A stretch of DNA of 64,000 nt from positions 56,485,246 through 56,549,245 of the forward strand of contig OZ038479.1 of the NCBI GenBank assembly GCA_964036315.1. Direction: 5' to 3'. The stretch comes from Acanthosepion esculentum. Its lineage: Eukaryota; Mollusca; Cephalopoda; Sepiida; Sepiidae. A program made the position numbers and the translations under genes. Shown one piece after another: positions 31,374-42,539 of the stretch. Each line of letters begins with the position of its first letter. Positions within the stretch are counted from its first letter, which is position 1. Under the pieces are notes generated by a model. That model searched no databases, was not told the DNA's origin, and worked only from the letters and a program-made list of their open reading frames with translations.

Positions 31374-32040
31374 TATTGACGAAGTAAAAAGTTATTTAAA
31401 CGTAGACGTATAAAGTTTCTTCACGGTCACTGAAACGTATGTGTATATGGTGCTCTCCACGTTAATATGACTTTGGGTGATATCAACCTGACACCGTAGA
31501 CTTTAATGTAAATTGTAAATAAATGTAATGTAAATTGATGAGTCATTTCAACAAACATTTGTAAAATAAAAACAAATCTTATAAGTGGAGCAAAAAAAAA
31601 CACACAAACGGAAGACATTACTATTGTAGTGCCCTTTTAATACCAGTAGCAACTTTTAAACAGTAGCAGCTCTAAAATAAAATTCACATCAGCAGTGGCT
31701 CTCGAATATTAAAATTAAAAACATGCGAACTCTCCCTTTCTGTTTTTTTTTCTCCTCTTTCGAACTAGTAACTAATGAATGTTATGAAATTTCTATGCTG
31801 ACGTTAAAAGAACTGTGAACGCTTATTTTGTACCTGTACTCTATTTCAGTCCCAATATTTCATGCGCTATCAAATGTTCCTGTAAGGAACCTTACGCATT
31901 TAATTATTGAAGTAGCTAATCATTTTAAGCTATGTATGCTTTTCTTCTTCATCATCCAAAAAATAAGATATTTCAATTATTTTTTATTTTTCAATGATTT
32001 AAAATTTTAATAAAAAATAATTTAGTTATTAATTTTATTC
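31374..32040. other. Presumed upstream region of ZNF-A
   Basis: This includes a string near 31,448 (ATATGGTGCTCTCCACGTTA) that recurs in modified form near 52,220 (GTATGGCGCTCCCCATGTTA), upstream of the other first exon. The promoter neighbourhood was therefore co-duplicated. No motif was identified with confidence. Confidence 0.45.
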
Positions 32041-32049
32041 TGTCAATAT

Positions 32050-32480
32050 TTCTGAGATGAGGTATTATGTACAGTACACTATTTACATTATTCCGTCTAT
32101 TGTCCTCATCTTTGTCGCTATATTTATTACAACGTTTCAGCCGTTGTACACTCCAGCCTTCTTCAGGTGGTTGGAATGTCGAACTGAACCCTTTATTTCG
32201 CTCACTGGGGTAGACTGTTCTAGTTCCACGTGCCATGTTTAATGGATGTCAGTTATCAGTTATCTCCTGTTAATTCCCCTCTCCAAGTTCTCCACTGCCT
32301 TAACTGGATATCAACTAACGCCTGTGCCATGTGTCCTCAAGGACACATGGCACACTGGTACAGTGGATAAAGGCGTTAGTCAGATCCAGTGACAGAACCC
32401 AAAGAGTGTAATAAACGTTGTAATAAATATGGCGACAAAGATGAGGACAATAGTCTGAATAATGTAAATAGTGTCTAAAG
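32050..32480. mobile_element. Penelope-like terminal repeat, inverted partial dimer
   Basis: The left part (32,050-32,338) is a minus-strand copy and the right part (32,340-32,470) a plus-strand copy with an internal deletion. They meet in a perfect 14-bp-arm palindrome at 32,324-32,353 (GTGCCATGTGTCCT). The minus copy includes the CTGAAGA ... GAAAC motif and a 60-odd codon frame starting MARGTRTVYPS, both shared with the element at 48,345-49,965. Confidence 0.8.
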
Positions 32481-32489
32481 CTTTTTTTT

Positions 32490-33060
32490 TTAATTATTTT
32501 TTGTATACAATTTTAAACTTCAGTCTAAATATATTAATTTTAAAACAATTTTCACCAAATATTCTATTCCTAGAGATAGACTTAGTCAAATTTAAATTTG
32601 CAAAATAAAAACAATGGTAATAATAATAACTTTTATAATTATTGTTATCATCCTGTTGGTTGTATCCAATCAAACCCCTAGGCAAACACTAGATTGTGTC
32701 ATATTGTATTATTAAAACAATTCAACTATAAAAATTTAACAATGTCTATAAATACAAATTCCAGCATGACATAGTGGATTGTTCCATCTTTCATAAATCA
32801 AGAAAGAGCAATTTTTATGGTCAACATGAGATTTTTGCAAACTTGTATCTTCATGCAAAAAAAAAAAAAGAAAGTGTCAAAAAGGACAGTTTTCCATGAC
32901 TTCAATATTATTTTAACTACCTTCACACTTCAGCTTTTTTTGTTAACAAAGAGATGATTAGAATATTAATAAAACCTAAACATATGATGGAAGTGAATTT
33001 ATACTTATTTTTTTTGTTCTTGGGAATTTACAAATATATTAAACACCACTTATTTATTAG
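32490..33060. other. AT-rich non-coding stretch
   Basis: This resembles 38,060-38,450 in places (CCTGTTGGTTGT, ATCCAATCAAACCCC, AACACTAGATTGTG), so it belongs to a duplicated intergenic module. No gene. Confidence 0.5.
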
Positions 33061-33260
33061 ACTGCTTATTTATAAATTCACTTATGCACATATACTCTTG
33101 GGGAATAAGTATGACGCCATCTTTTCTGCCTGCAGCTATGAGTTGCATAGCAAGACCGACTGGCTCTTATAGCCTTGGCTGGCAACCAAATTACCACAGA
33201 AAGAAATGGCAACCAACTGTGGGAAAATCTTTTACCCAGTTAGTCATAAATTGAAAGAGA
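33060..33260 (+). repeat. SINE-like repeat, tail portion
   Basis: The string CCACAGAAAGAAATGGCAAC and the tail GTCATAAATTGAAAGAGACA match the SINE-like repeat at 27,365-27,600. Confidence 0.6.
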
Positions 33261-33522
33261 CATGACTATTTACAAGAATATTTTTTTTATTTAAAACGTT
33301 CTAAACACTAATGGAATTGTATTAAAACTAATGCAATGCAAATGTTATCATTTACCAGTTTATAAAGGAATAAATATAAAAACAATTTTTTATTCATAAA
33401 TTTATAAACATTTACCAAATCATTAGAATAAGCGAACCAAAAATAAGTAAATCCTTATTATTTACTATTTTGTAAAGTTTTAAACAATTGACAATGAGCT
33501 GATGCTTTTTCCAAACATTCCA

Positions 33523-33576
<54 letters not shown>
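33523..33576. repeat. (TA)n microsatellite
   Basis: This is a run of about 27 TA units. Confidence 0.95.
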
Positions 33577-33578
<2 letters not shown>

Positions 33579-34380
33579 CAATGAATCATTCATACAAAAA
33601 TTAAATTAGTAAAGTTAATGATATAATGATATAATGGTGAATTCACTTCACTAATTAAATTTTAAAGATGAATGATATGATCCTTGTTTTTTAAAATTAT
33701 AAACTGTATTAGGTCTTCCTTAAATATACAAGTACTTTCGACAGGTTCTCCGGTCATCATCAGGCATGGAAACTATTTTCTTTTTGGTAAAATTCAGGTA
33801 GCATCCAAGACAAAAAAATATAATGCAAATCGAAATATGTTTTTTTTTGGAAGTGTGTTATTGATAACAGATACAAACTTGTGGAGCGTGCAGTCACAAT
33901 GCTCAGGTTGAATTTTTGAATATTTAAGTGAGAGCATTTTTTACTAATATGGCAATTTAAGAATTTTTTTGCATGAATGGGTCATTGTAATATAAATTAA
34001 ACTGCACCACATATTTGATTTAAAAGACCTGATCCGACATGCAATTTTGGGGGGAAACCAACTGAGACATTGCTCTACTTATTGAACTATTTAGTTCATG
34101 CCATGCTGACTGATAAACTCCTACAACAAAAAATTCTGGAGCGAAAGTTTAAAATTCTCAGTAGCAAGAAAGGTTGCTTTGAATTCTTCATAACTTTTAC
34201 TTCATTTCTCATTTTCCCTTTTGTAAAACGTCTGTTTAAAATATTTATTATTACTTGTGTGTTTAAATTCCCTGTTTTTGGTGATTTACTTTTGCCTGGA
34301 CTCACATGAGTCCACCAATATTGTGAGACAAATTTACCATAAGTCATTAAATATTTACTGAAAAGACATTGACACCTTGC
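33577..34380. other. Non-coding stretch
   Basis: AT-rich. The open frames 34,070-34,309 (+) and 34,096-34,569 (-) lack known motifs, and the latter is antisense to the Gypsy remnant. Confidence 0.4.
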
Positions 34381-34399
34381 AACAAATATATTGATTCCT

Positions 34400-35420
34400 G
34401 TAACAGCATTCAGCTCCAACAAAAGTGCACCATTTAGTCTCCATACTATCACTATACAGCTCCTGAAAGGAGACCATAGTTTTTGCAGATGCTTCATCCC
34501 ACAGTCTTGGGGTGGTGTTACACCAACACTAGGATGACAAGAAAATGCACCCCATTGCCTATGCTTCATGTTAGAGAATGAAACGCCCTATGAACAGATT
34601 GAAAAAAGAGGTCTTGGCAATAGCATGGGTATGTGAAAGATTCTCAGGCTACTAATAGGGTTTGACTTTACGACAGAACCTGATCATAAGCTGCTAGCAA
34701 CCAAAGACCTCTATGAACTGGCAGCTAGAATACAGAGATTTCACATGAGCCGAATGAGGTACAGAAATGGTCCTATGGAACAGATGGTCTTTGAGAGTGA
34801 GCAAACAGCAGCATTCATACATGCCACCAAGGAATCCCTACCAGCCATCAAAAGATGCTCTGAAGAGCTGAAAGAGGCCACCAGAACTGGGTATGTGACT
34901 GCATCTTCAAACATGAGAAAAATGGTTGGCTCTCTAAAACCTATATACCAGTGTTAGTGAAACCTTACTGGACCCACTACAGCATTACCTATGAGAATGG
35001 GCTGCTGATGTGCAGAACACATATTCTAGTTTTTATGTTACCGAGATTGACCATGATCAATAAAATCCATTCGATCACTGGATGTTGATAAAAAAACCTG
35101 CCAATCAATATGGTGGTCTGGATTATCCAATCAAATCAAAAGTACAGCAGAGAAGTGTACATCTCATGCAAGATGGAAGAATCAACCAGCTGAATCCCTT
35201 CTGACACCATGTTTTGATGTTAAATAAATGAAGAGGAAAATAACATATGTTGGTTGGGACTAAGATAGTAGACTGCTATCCTCTTTATCATTCCCCTAGG
35301 GTACGAAAACCTTCAAGGAGCATCACTCTTGTTGCTTTGTTGGTACAGAGTATGAGCAGAGAGTAGCATGTGATTATTTGTCTAAATTTTCTTGTTCAGA
35401 CATTTTTATAAATTTAAATA
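34400..35420 (+). pseudogene. Gypsy Pol remnant: RNase H to integrase
   Basis: The plus strand reads VFADASSHSLGVVLHQH (RNase H start), NETPYEQIEK, FTTEPDHKLLA (the TDHKPL site with Thr-to-Pro and Pro-to-Leu changes) and RIQRFHMSRMRY. A linker with FESEQTAAFIHATKESLP follows, then VKPYWTHYSITYENGLLMCR leading into the integrase zone, and degraded pieces to about 35,420. The order matches Gypsy Pol (RT, RNase H, integrase). The frame changes at least three times. A solo LTR follows 90 bp downstream, but whether it belongs to this element is unknown. Confidence 0.8.
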
Positions 35421-35511
35421 TGACATTTCATCTTTTTTGGCTGATCTTCTATTATCACAATGTGCAATATTTAATAATAAATGTCAACAAAAAAACAGAT
35501 GGTAACATTAT

Positions 35512-35740
35512 TGTTATGTTAATTTACCCACACACGCATCGACACTCCCGGCTATAAATAGGAGAAGGTACTGCCTTTTGGAGAGAGAAGTTTCTAGCAG
35601 TCAGCTCTGACAGTTGGACGGAACATTCTTGCTGTGACACTATCATTTGTATATGTTTGTATTACTGTTTCTGTTAATATATTTGTTTAACTCACTTCCT
35701 CTCTTGTGTCTTTATTTCTGGCCCTAACAAGGACACAACA
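35512..35740 (+). mobile_element. Solo LTR (229 bp) with 5-bp target duplication
   Basis: It begins TGTTATG and ends ACACAACA (TGTT...AACA). It is flanked on both sides by ATTAT (35,507-35,511 and 35,741-35,745). Inside is a TATA box (CGGCTATAAATAGGAG) followed by an initiator-like region with CAGTCAGCTCTGACAG. No coding sequence is attached, so it is a recombination remnant. Confidence 0.9.
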
Positions 35741-35757
35741 ATTATAAAAATTTATAT

Positions 35758-36276
35758 TGTAGCGGACCGTGGGGGTTAAGATGTGAAGAGATATCAGAAA
35801 AGGTTAAAATTTCCTGCTAGCCGGTCCAACTACATGAGAATGTTGGGGTTTAATTAAGTCCAAAAAGGCAAAGAAAACAAACAAGACCGATATATATGGG
35901 TAAAGAAATATATATTAATAACAAATTACAATGACATGGACAAATACATAGAGTTTGTATGGAGAAATTATGTGTGTGTTGTGTTGGGTGTTCGTACGTA
36001 CGTGTATTGTTGTTAGCGTGTTCCCAGAATTTGGGAAACGCTGTATCTGTGAGAGGTCACATATTGGAAAAGGGAGATTTTATCTCACCTCCAACGCGAG
36101 GTAGCAGCCCAAGGCCTGAGTCGAAAAAAAGAGATTTTACCTCATCTCCACGCGAGGTGGCGGCCCAAGGCCCGAGTCAGAAAAGAGAGAGAGAGAGAGG
36201 GTCAGCCAGTATTTATAGCCAGGGGAGAGACCCCTGTTGAAGGATTAAGGAAACTGAGGAGGAGCTAACTCTGACA
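35758..36276 (-). mobile_element. LTR-like block 1 (related to 54587-55114)
   Basis: It starts TGTAGCGGACCG and has a probable end at CTAACTCTGACA. In minus orientation there is a TATA box (CTGGCTATAAATACTGGCTG). Two internal copies of a CGCGAGGTRGC unit are present. It aligns over its whole length with 54,587-55,114 (shared CTACATGAGAATGTTGG, GGGAAACGCTG and GACCCCTGTTGAA). No exact target duplication was found, so the ends are approximate. Confidence 0.6.
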
Positions 36277-36603
36277 ATACGATTAAAAAAAGAGTTGAAA
36301 AAGGGCTAAACATGCCAATTGAAATAAGAAAATGATGTCATCGCAAAATTATTAACAATTTAACAAGAGGTGAAATATAAAATTGTACAACAGCTATGGG
36401 GATACTTCATCAAAATCATATTTTTCTACTCTTCAAGCTACTGAGAGACGTCTTAGCAGTGAATTACTTTTACAGTGAACTTTTTCTAATGCACAATGTT
36501 TAGTTGGGGCAAACAGGCATCCCCAACTGTGAGCCTACTCACTAACTGCTGAATTCCTACTCGTTCATGCATGTGTATTTCATTTATATAGATTTCCATT
36601 AAA
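36277..36603. other. Non-coding stretch
   Basis: No recognised feature between the two LTR-like blocks. Confidence 0.4.
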
Positions 36604-36608
36604 GAAAT

Positions 36609-36877
36609 TGTTGTGGTAGGATCCACCTAATTTGTATAGTGGAGTACCGACCATATAAATATGGTTGGTACCGGGAAGAGAGGGAAACGAATCAAGAGAT
36701 TCAACCAGAGATTCTGCCTGACTGTGATTCAGTCAACACACTCTCCAGGAACGGTCTTCCCAGGAATATACAAAAGACTATATGTAAATATTGTGTACAC
36801 TTTCTTGTTTCAATACATTTTGTTCTAAGTACATTTTGTGTTGCATTATTATTCCATGCATTAGTCAAGTTTCAACA
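36609..36877 (+). mobile_element. Solo LTR (269 bp) with 5-bp target duplication
   Basis: It begins TGTTGTGG and ends TTTCAACA (TGTTG...CAACA). GAAAT flanks both sides (36,604-36,608 and 36,878-36,882). Inside is a TATA-like CCATATAAATATGG. The short inverted ends are those typical of Ty1/copia-type LTRs, but assignment without internal sequence is tentative. Confidence 0.85.
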
Positions 36878-36882
36878 GAAAT

Positions 36883-39800
36883 AGACAAGTTTAATTGGCC
36901 ACTGAAACAAAGAACCTTTTGTAAGTAAGCTAAATGGCTGGCCATAAGATGATTCATTTTCTGGATTTTTGAGTTTCCAATAACAATTATTAAAGAATAA
37001 AAATAAAACTAGGATTTTGGCATCATTCTGAGTTTTGTTTTTCCATCAAAAGCTGTGAATTTGTTTTTCTCATGCTAAGTCTCAAATAAACACTACATAA
37101 AATTAAACTATTTTTATCCATAGTGTTGAATGTGTTAAATTATTCAGCTTTTTAACAAGAAAAATCTCAGGTTGATGTAAAAAAATGCACACAAACCATT
37201 GTTGATTTAAGAAGGAATGAGGACATGTATTTAATTTTTATTTAGATATAGTGAATTTATTTTCAATTTTTGTAGTTGCCTATGATCCATTATTGTACAT
37301 AATTAGGTTACAATAAAATTTCTATTTTATATGAATACTACCTTATGAAAATTGAGAATGGAGGGCCTCGTATCATAGATGTGGTGGGGGGGGTGCAAGT
37401 ATATACTGGTCATGTTTATAAGAATATACTGTTAGCATATATGCATGGAAGTATTGAGAACATATTTAAAATGAAAACTGGAATAAAATTCTTAAATTTA
37501 TGATAATTGCTAATAAGAAAAATATGTCTGAAAGTAGGTACCCCAAACTAAAATTTTACTTTCAATATCTCTAAAAAATTTTAATACAGGCATAGTGAGT
37601 TTGACAAAAGATAAAAAAAATGGTACCAAATTTATTCTAGTAGCTCAAATACCAACAAATTTATAACTATTCAAAATTCAACAGTTTTTTATTACCATCC
37701 ACCATCACAGATTATCCAAAGGTACTTGCATTAATGCCTTAAGGCATTTTCAGCTGAAAAAGGTACTAAGAAAATCTAAATGTCGACCTCTGACCTAAAA
37801 AACAAAACAAGATTTTCAACCAAAATTTCAAACATCCTAAAAAGGAATAAAAAATTTAAAAAGTAATTAAAAAATACTTTGGTCTCTCTCCTCTTATTAA
37901 TAACAAATGTTTTCATGATAAAACTTTGTTTTTATTAAATTTGGGAACTTTTTCATCATGCTTTTCTTCTTTGTCACATTCAAAAAATAAAATTATACTT
38001 CAAAGTATTTTTATTTTTCAATGATTAAAAAGTAATAAAAAATAACTCAGCTATTAATTTAATTATTCCAAAGATTTTTTTAAAATTATTTTTTGTATAA
38101 GGTTTATTTTTATTCTATTTCTGGAGATGGACCATGTAAAATTTAAATTTGCAAAATACTTATTAAACTACTATTTAACAATAAAAAAATAAAAGTAACC
38201 GTAATAACTTTCTAAAATTATTCGGTTTTGGTCCTGTTGGTTGTTGTATCCAATCAAACCCCCAGGTGAACACTAGATTGTGCCATCTTATATTAGTAAA
38301 ACGATTCAACTAGAAAAATTAAACCTGACTATAAATACAAATTAGAAGAATAACATAGTGGTTCATTCCATCTTTCATAACTCAACAAACAGCAATTTTT
38401 AATGCCATGATGAGATTTTAGCAAAATTGGATCTTCATGCCTGCAAAAAAACAAAGTTTTGAACAGAACATTTTTTTTCCATTTTTACGTTCACTCCTCA
38501 GCAATAGGTTTTTTAGCAGAATGTATCTTTTGAAAAAGGGCAAATTAAATTTTGCCCGACATTAAATTTGGCAAAAATCAAATAAAATGGCAGCCATAAC
38601 TCGGTGAGTGGAAGGTTGGGATGAGGAGTGTTACTGGGTAGTGTTGAGGAAATATAATACCAGTCAGCAGTACTGATTATAAACATACAATAAAATTTAC
38701 AGTAAAATAAAAAAACACACAGATACATAAACACATAGACATATATACAAACACACACTCGAGATAGATACACACATTATTTTTAAAAAACAAACATATT
38801 TGGCTTTGTCTCCACTTTTTTTTCTTACATGTCGGAAAGTTTTTAAAAAATAAATATTGATTTTTATAGAATTATTAAAATAAATATTAAAATACCAAAA
38901 TATATTTTTTATTTCATGCACAGAGATTTTAAAAATACATATTTTAGTTAGAGTAAAGGAATCATTTTGGCCTCTCAGATATACCTATAGTATATTTTAT
39001 TGAAGATTGTAAGGCCAACAGATATTGATGACCTAGTGTTGCCACTGATTGAAGTATTTAGAACATTATGACAATGTCTTTCTGCACATCACTGCACAAA
39101 CTGTGATGACATCCAATGCTGGCTGTATGTGTATACACCTAGCTCGCTATGTTCACAGGTTTGTCTCACTGGCTGTAATCAAATTCAACAAAGAATAACG
39201 ACAAATGCTTTTCAAAACATTGGTTGGGAAGTAGCAAATGATAATATTTCTCACTTAATCAGGAAGGTTTTTTTCTTCATCTTCGAGAAGGTGAACTCCT
39301 GCTATCTAACTTCTGGCCATAGAAAAAGGATCCTTACACTCACTGCCTAACCAGCTCAGTGATTGCTGAATTCCCTACTACTGACTAACTGACTCAAGAA
39401 CCCACTACCCCTATCCATCCACTTGTGTTCTGGAAAAGGGGACCACCCAGTCAGCTTTCGGGTGGTCAGTTTTTAAAAGGACTCTACTTTTATGATTATC
39501 TAAAATCACTAACAAAATTTTATGTTTTCTAATTCAAAGGCAGGCTGATCATTAAACTGACTCAAAGATGGACTGGAGACAAGATCCCTGGGAAACCCCA
39601 GTCATTAGATTGACTTAAAAGGAAAAAGAATCTATTTATCTCCTAATGATGTGTGAGGAACTGTATTGCTACAACATATTTAAAAATTAAAACTGGGATG
39701 AAACCATTAAATTTATGATTCAAATGACAACAATGTAACTAAAAGTAGGAATCCCAAATTAAGATTTTACTTTCAATATCTCTAAAGACATTTAATACCG

Positions 39801-40909
39801 TCAGAGAGTTTGACAAAACATGGTACCAAATTTATCTTAATAGCTCAAACAACAACAAAGTTATGACCATTCAAAATTTATCAGTCTTTTTTATCACCAT
39901 CCATTAAGTTTAAGATCAGAGATTGTCCAAAGATATTAGATTCTTTCATCCATTACTTATGAAGTTCAACTGCTGACCATGTCTGTTTTGTCAACTTTGC
40001 ACAAAAGCCTTTGGGAAAAACATGAATTTATCTTTCATCGGGGTACATATGATTGGCTAGGAAGACACTCTTGCTTTGGATGGAAGCTGGTCTAAGAGAA
40101 GGAAAACTCGGAATTCAAACTCTTTTAAATAATAGGGCAGAGAGAGCTATTTAGCCTTCATACAGCAACTGGCCTAAAAAGACAAATGCAGCCTGAAGAT
40201 ACCAACTGAAGTGTATAATAATTTTCACACGGTCATGGACCTTGAAAAAGAAGCCAAGCATATGGAATCGACCAGAGCCCCATTTTATCTAAATCCAACA
40301 CTGGCAGATAGCATCATGTTACTGATTAAAACCCTTTTAAAAAATGTGAGTATTTCTCCAGCCAGTGGCTAGGCAGATTCTTTTGTATGAACAAAAAAAC
40401 AAACATTCAAAATTCTTTCTAAATTACTGATCATTAAATTGTAGTGATTTTGTCCAATTACGATTAGTAAATTAGAGTAATCTGTATTTTATTCAAAAAA
40501 GAAATTAAAAGTATTTTCAAAAGAAATAATGTTTTAGTTTTATTGGATTTTTTTATTTTACAATTCAAAGCAGAGTTTCTGAAAAATGATTTAAATTTTC
40601 TATGAACTTGTCCATATAACAATGTACCTCCAAAGAAAAGTGATTCCTAAAGTTACAAATTAATTTAAAAAAATGAAAACTCATTCTTGGAGCTTGTATT
40701 TTAGTTTTAATTTCAACCTAATAGATTAAATGTAATATTTCCAATCAGCAAAATACTTTGCTGCATTTCAAAACTTATTTAAAGTAACTGGAACTAATTT
40801 TTTCTTTGAATCCATTAATTAATTGAATTACAAAGAATATATGCAAATGTTGCAGTAAAACTGGTTTTGCTACAAATGCAAATCTTCAAAATTTGAATAG
40901 ATATGTTTT
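36883..40909. other. Intergenic duplicated modules, no gene
   Basis: 37,320-37,460 repeats 21,800-21,960 (ATATGAATACTACCTTATGA, GAAGTATTGAGAACAT). 37,800-38,060 carries another dispersed AATAATAACAAA-type module. 38,060-38,450 parallels 32,490-32,900. 39,480-39,600 is an inverted relative of 2,050-2,190. 39,950-40,350 is copy 2 of the 28,200-29,010 module. The frames at 38,513-38,921 (-) and 39,129-39,350 (+) have no recognisable domain. Confidence 0.6.
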
Positions 40910-41908
40910 CTATCCTGTGTGTGTTTGCATGTGACGCTTCAAACATGACTTCCGGGAAAATACAGATTCACAAACTTCACAAGAATAGGGTTTTTCTCCA
41001 GTGTGTGCTCGCATATGGCGATTAAAACTTGAGCTTGCTGAAAATCTAGTTCCACAAACATCACAAGAATATGGTTTCTCTCCAGTGTGTGTTCGCATAT
41101 GCCGCCCAAGAGATGACTTATCTGAAAATGCAGATCCACAAATTTCACAGGTATATGGTTTCTCTCCAGTGTGTGTTCGCATATGTCGTTCCCAATACGA
41201 CTTATTTGAAAATGCAGAGCCACAAATTTCACAAGAATGTGGTTTCTCTCCTGTGTGTGTTCGCATATGCCGACAGAAACATGACTTATCTGAAAATGCA
41301 GATCCACAAATTTCACAAGCATATGGTTTCTCTCCAGTGTGTATTCGCATATGGCACTTCAAAGATGATGCCTGTGAAAACGCAGATCCACAAACTTCAC
41401 AAGAATAAGGCTTCTCTCCAGTGTGTGTCCGCATATGGCACTTCAAAGATGATGTCAGCGAAAAAGCAGAGCCACAAACTTCACAAGAATATGGTTTCTC
41501 TCCAGTGTGTGTTCGCATATGGCGTTTAATATTTGAGCTTACTGAAAAAGTGAATCCACAAACTTCGCAAGAATATGGTTTCTCTCCAGTGTGTGTTCGC
41601 ATATGTTGCTCCAAATGTAACTTATCGGCAAATGCAGATCTACAAACATCACAAGAATATGGTTTCTCTTCTCCATGTGTCGCCATATGATCATCCAAAG
41701 ATGACTTCAATGAAAATCTACATTCACAAATTTTACAAGAATATGACTTCTGTCCAGTGTGTGTTTGCATATGGCACTCCAAATGTGATTTATTGGAAAA
41801 TACAGAGCCACAAACTTCACAAGAATACAGTTTCTCTCCTCTGTGTGTTCGCATATGGTGGCTGAACTGACTTACCTGAAAATACAGAACTGCAAATTTC
41901 ACAGGCAT
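40910..41908 (-). CDS. ZNF-B: C2H2 zinc-finger protein, 11 fingers
   Basis: This is a 332-residue frame with eleven complete C2H2 fingers ([11 protein letters not shown]...[10 protein letters not shown] linkers) and no other domain, so a probable nuclear DNA-binding protein. The helix series runs NKSHLEC, LKSSLDD, DKLHLEQ, VSSNIKR, LTSSLKC, QASSLKC, DKSCFCR, NKSYWER, DKSSLGR, ASSSFNR, RKSCLKR. The frame ends at the ancestral stop (GGATAG). Its first 20 residues (MPVKFAVLYFQ...) are a finger read out of frame, so a one-base indel near 41,870 separates it from an earlier finger. The true start could be internal. The splice acceptor is at 42,534. It was duplicated to give ZNF-C. Confidence 0.75.
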   Translation of the reverse strand: MPVKFAVLYFQVSQFSHHMRTHRGEKLYSCEVCGSVFSNKSHLECHMQTHTGQKSYSCKICECRFSLKSSLDDHMATHGEEKPYSCDVCRSAFADKLHLEQHMRTHTGEKPYSCEVCGFTFSVSSNIKRHMRTHTGEKPYSCEVCGSAFSLTSSLKCHMRTHTGEKPYSCEVCGSAFSQASSLKCHMRIHTGEKPYACEICGSAFSDKSCFCRHMRTHTGEKPHSCEICGSAFSNKSYWERHMRTHTGEKPYTCEICGSAFSDKSSLGRHMRTHTGEKPYSCDVCGTRFSASSSFNRHMRAHTGEKPYSCEVCESVFSRKSCLKRHMQTHTG

Positions 41909-42300
41909 ATGGTATCTGTCACGTGTGTGTTATACATATGGTACTTCAAAGATTACGTCTGCAAAAATGCAGATCTACAAACTTCAAGAGAATATGGCCT
42001 CTCACCAGTGTATGCTTGAAAATGGCATAACCAATTTGATTTCCAAGAAGACACATATCCTCAAATATCAAGAAAATGGCTTTTCTCAACTGTTTTTACA
42101 TATTGTACACAGAATGTAAATAATTAGAAAGATCTGCACATTTCACAAGAATTCGGTTGCTTTCCAGTGAGTGTTTACATGTAGTTCTTCATATGAAATG
42201 TGAAAACTTCACTGGAAAATGTTTTCTTTCCAGTTCATTCACATATAGCACAATTCACATCATTAGAAAGATTTGTAAACTTAAAACAATTATGTCTTCT
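41909..42300 (-). pseudogene. Decayed upstream fingers of ZNF-B
   Basis: The minus strand holds broken finger scraps, with stops and shifts, parallel to 24,047-24,480 at ZNF-A. Confidence 0.55.
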
Positions 42301-42506
42301 CTCTAAATTTTACTCATATGTAACAGTTTTTTGTAAAGAAGAAAACCAATCATCTCAATGTACATGATTTCATGCCAGTTAATAGTCACTCTGAAGGTTT
42401 TGAAAACGTAGTTTCACAACATGAAACATTCAGAATATATTTCTCTATTCTTGGTGCAAAGTCTTTTTTCTTTCATTTAAATTTCCAATAATAGATTTTA
42501 TGTATA

Positions 42507-42535
42507 TCATGATATTCTGTTCAGCCAAAACATCT
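42507..42535 (-). promoter_or_regulatory. Splice acceptor and upstream mini-ORF of ZNF-B last exon
   Basis: The minus strand reads TTCACAG then ATGTTTTGGCTGAACAGA. A nine-codon frame (MFWLNRIS, stop) begins at the first exon base, as at the other copies. Confidence 0.65.
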
Positions 42536-42539
42536 GTGA

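Noticed and set aside
34096..34569. 157-residue minus-strand frame
   Set aside because: It partly overlaps the Gypsy RNase H remnant on the plus strand and has no recognisable motif.
36583..36589. TTTATAT as the partner target duplication for the LTR-like block at 35758
   Set aside because: A 7-bp AT-only match is likely by chance here, and the block's homology to 54,587-55,114 ends about 300 bp earlier.
41860..41885. CAG/GTAAGT splice-donor-like string on the minus strand just upstream of the ZNF-B frame
   Set aside because: It lies inside a decayed finger and comes from a small indel. The paralogues have normal finger sequence there, so it is probably chance.
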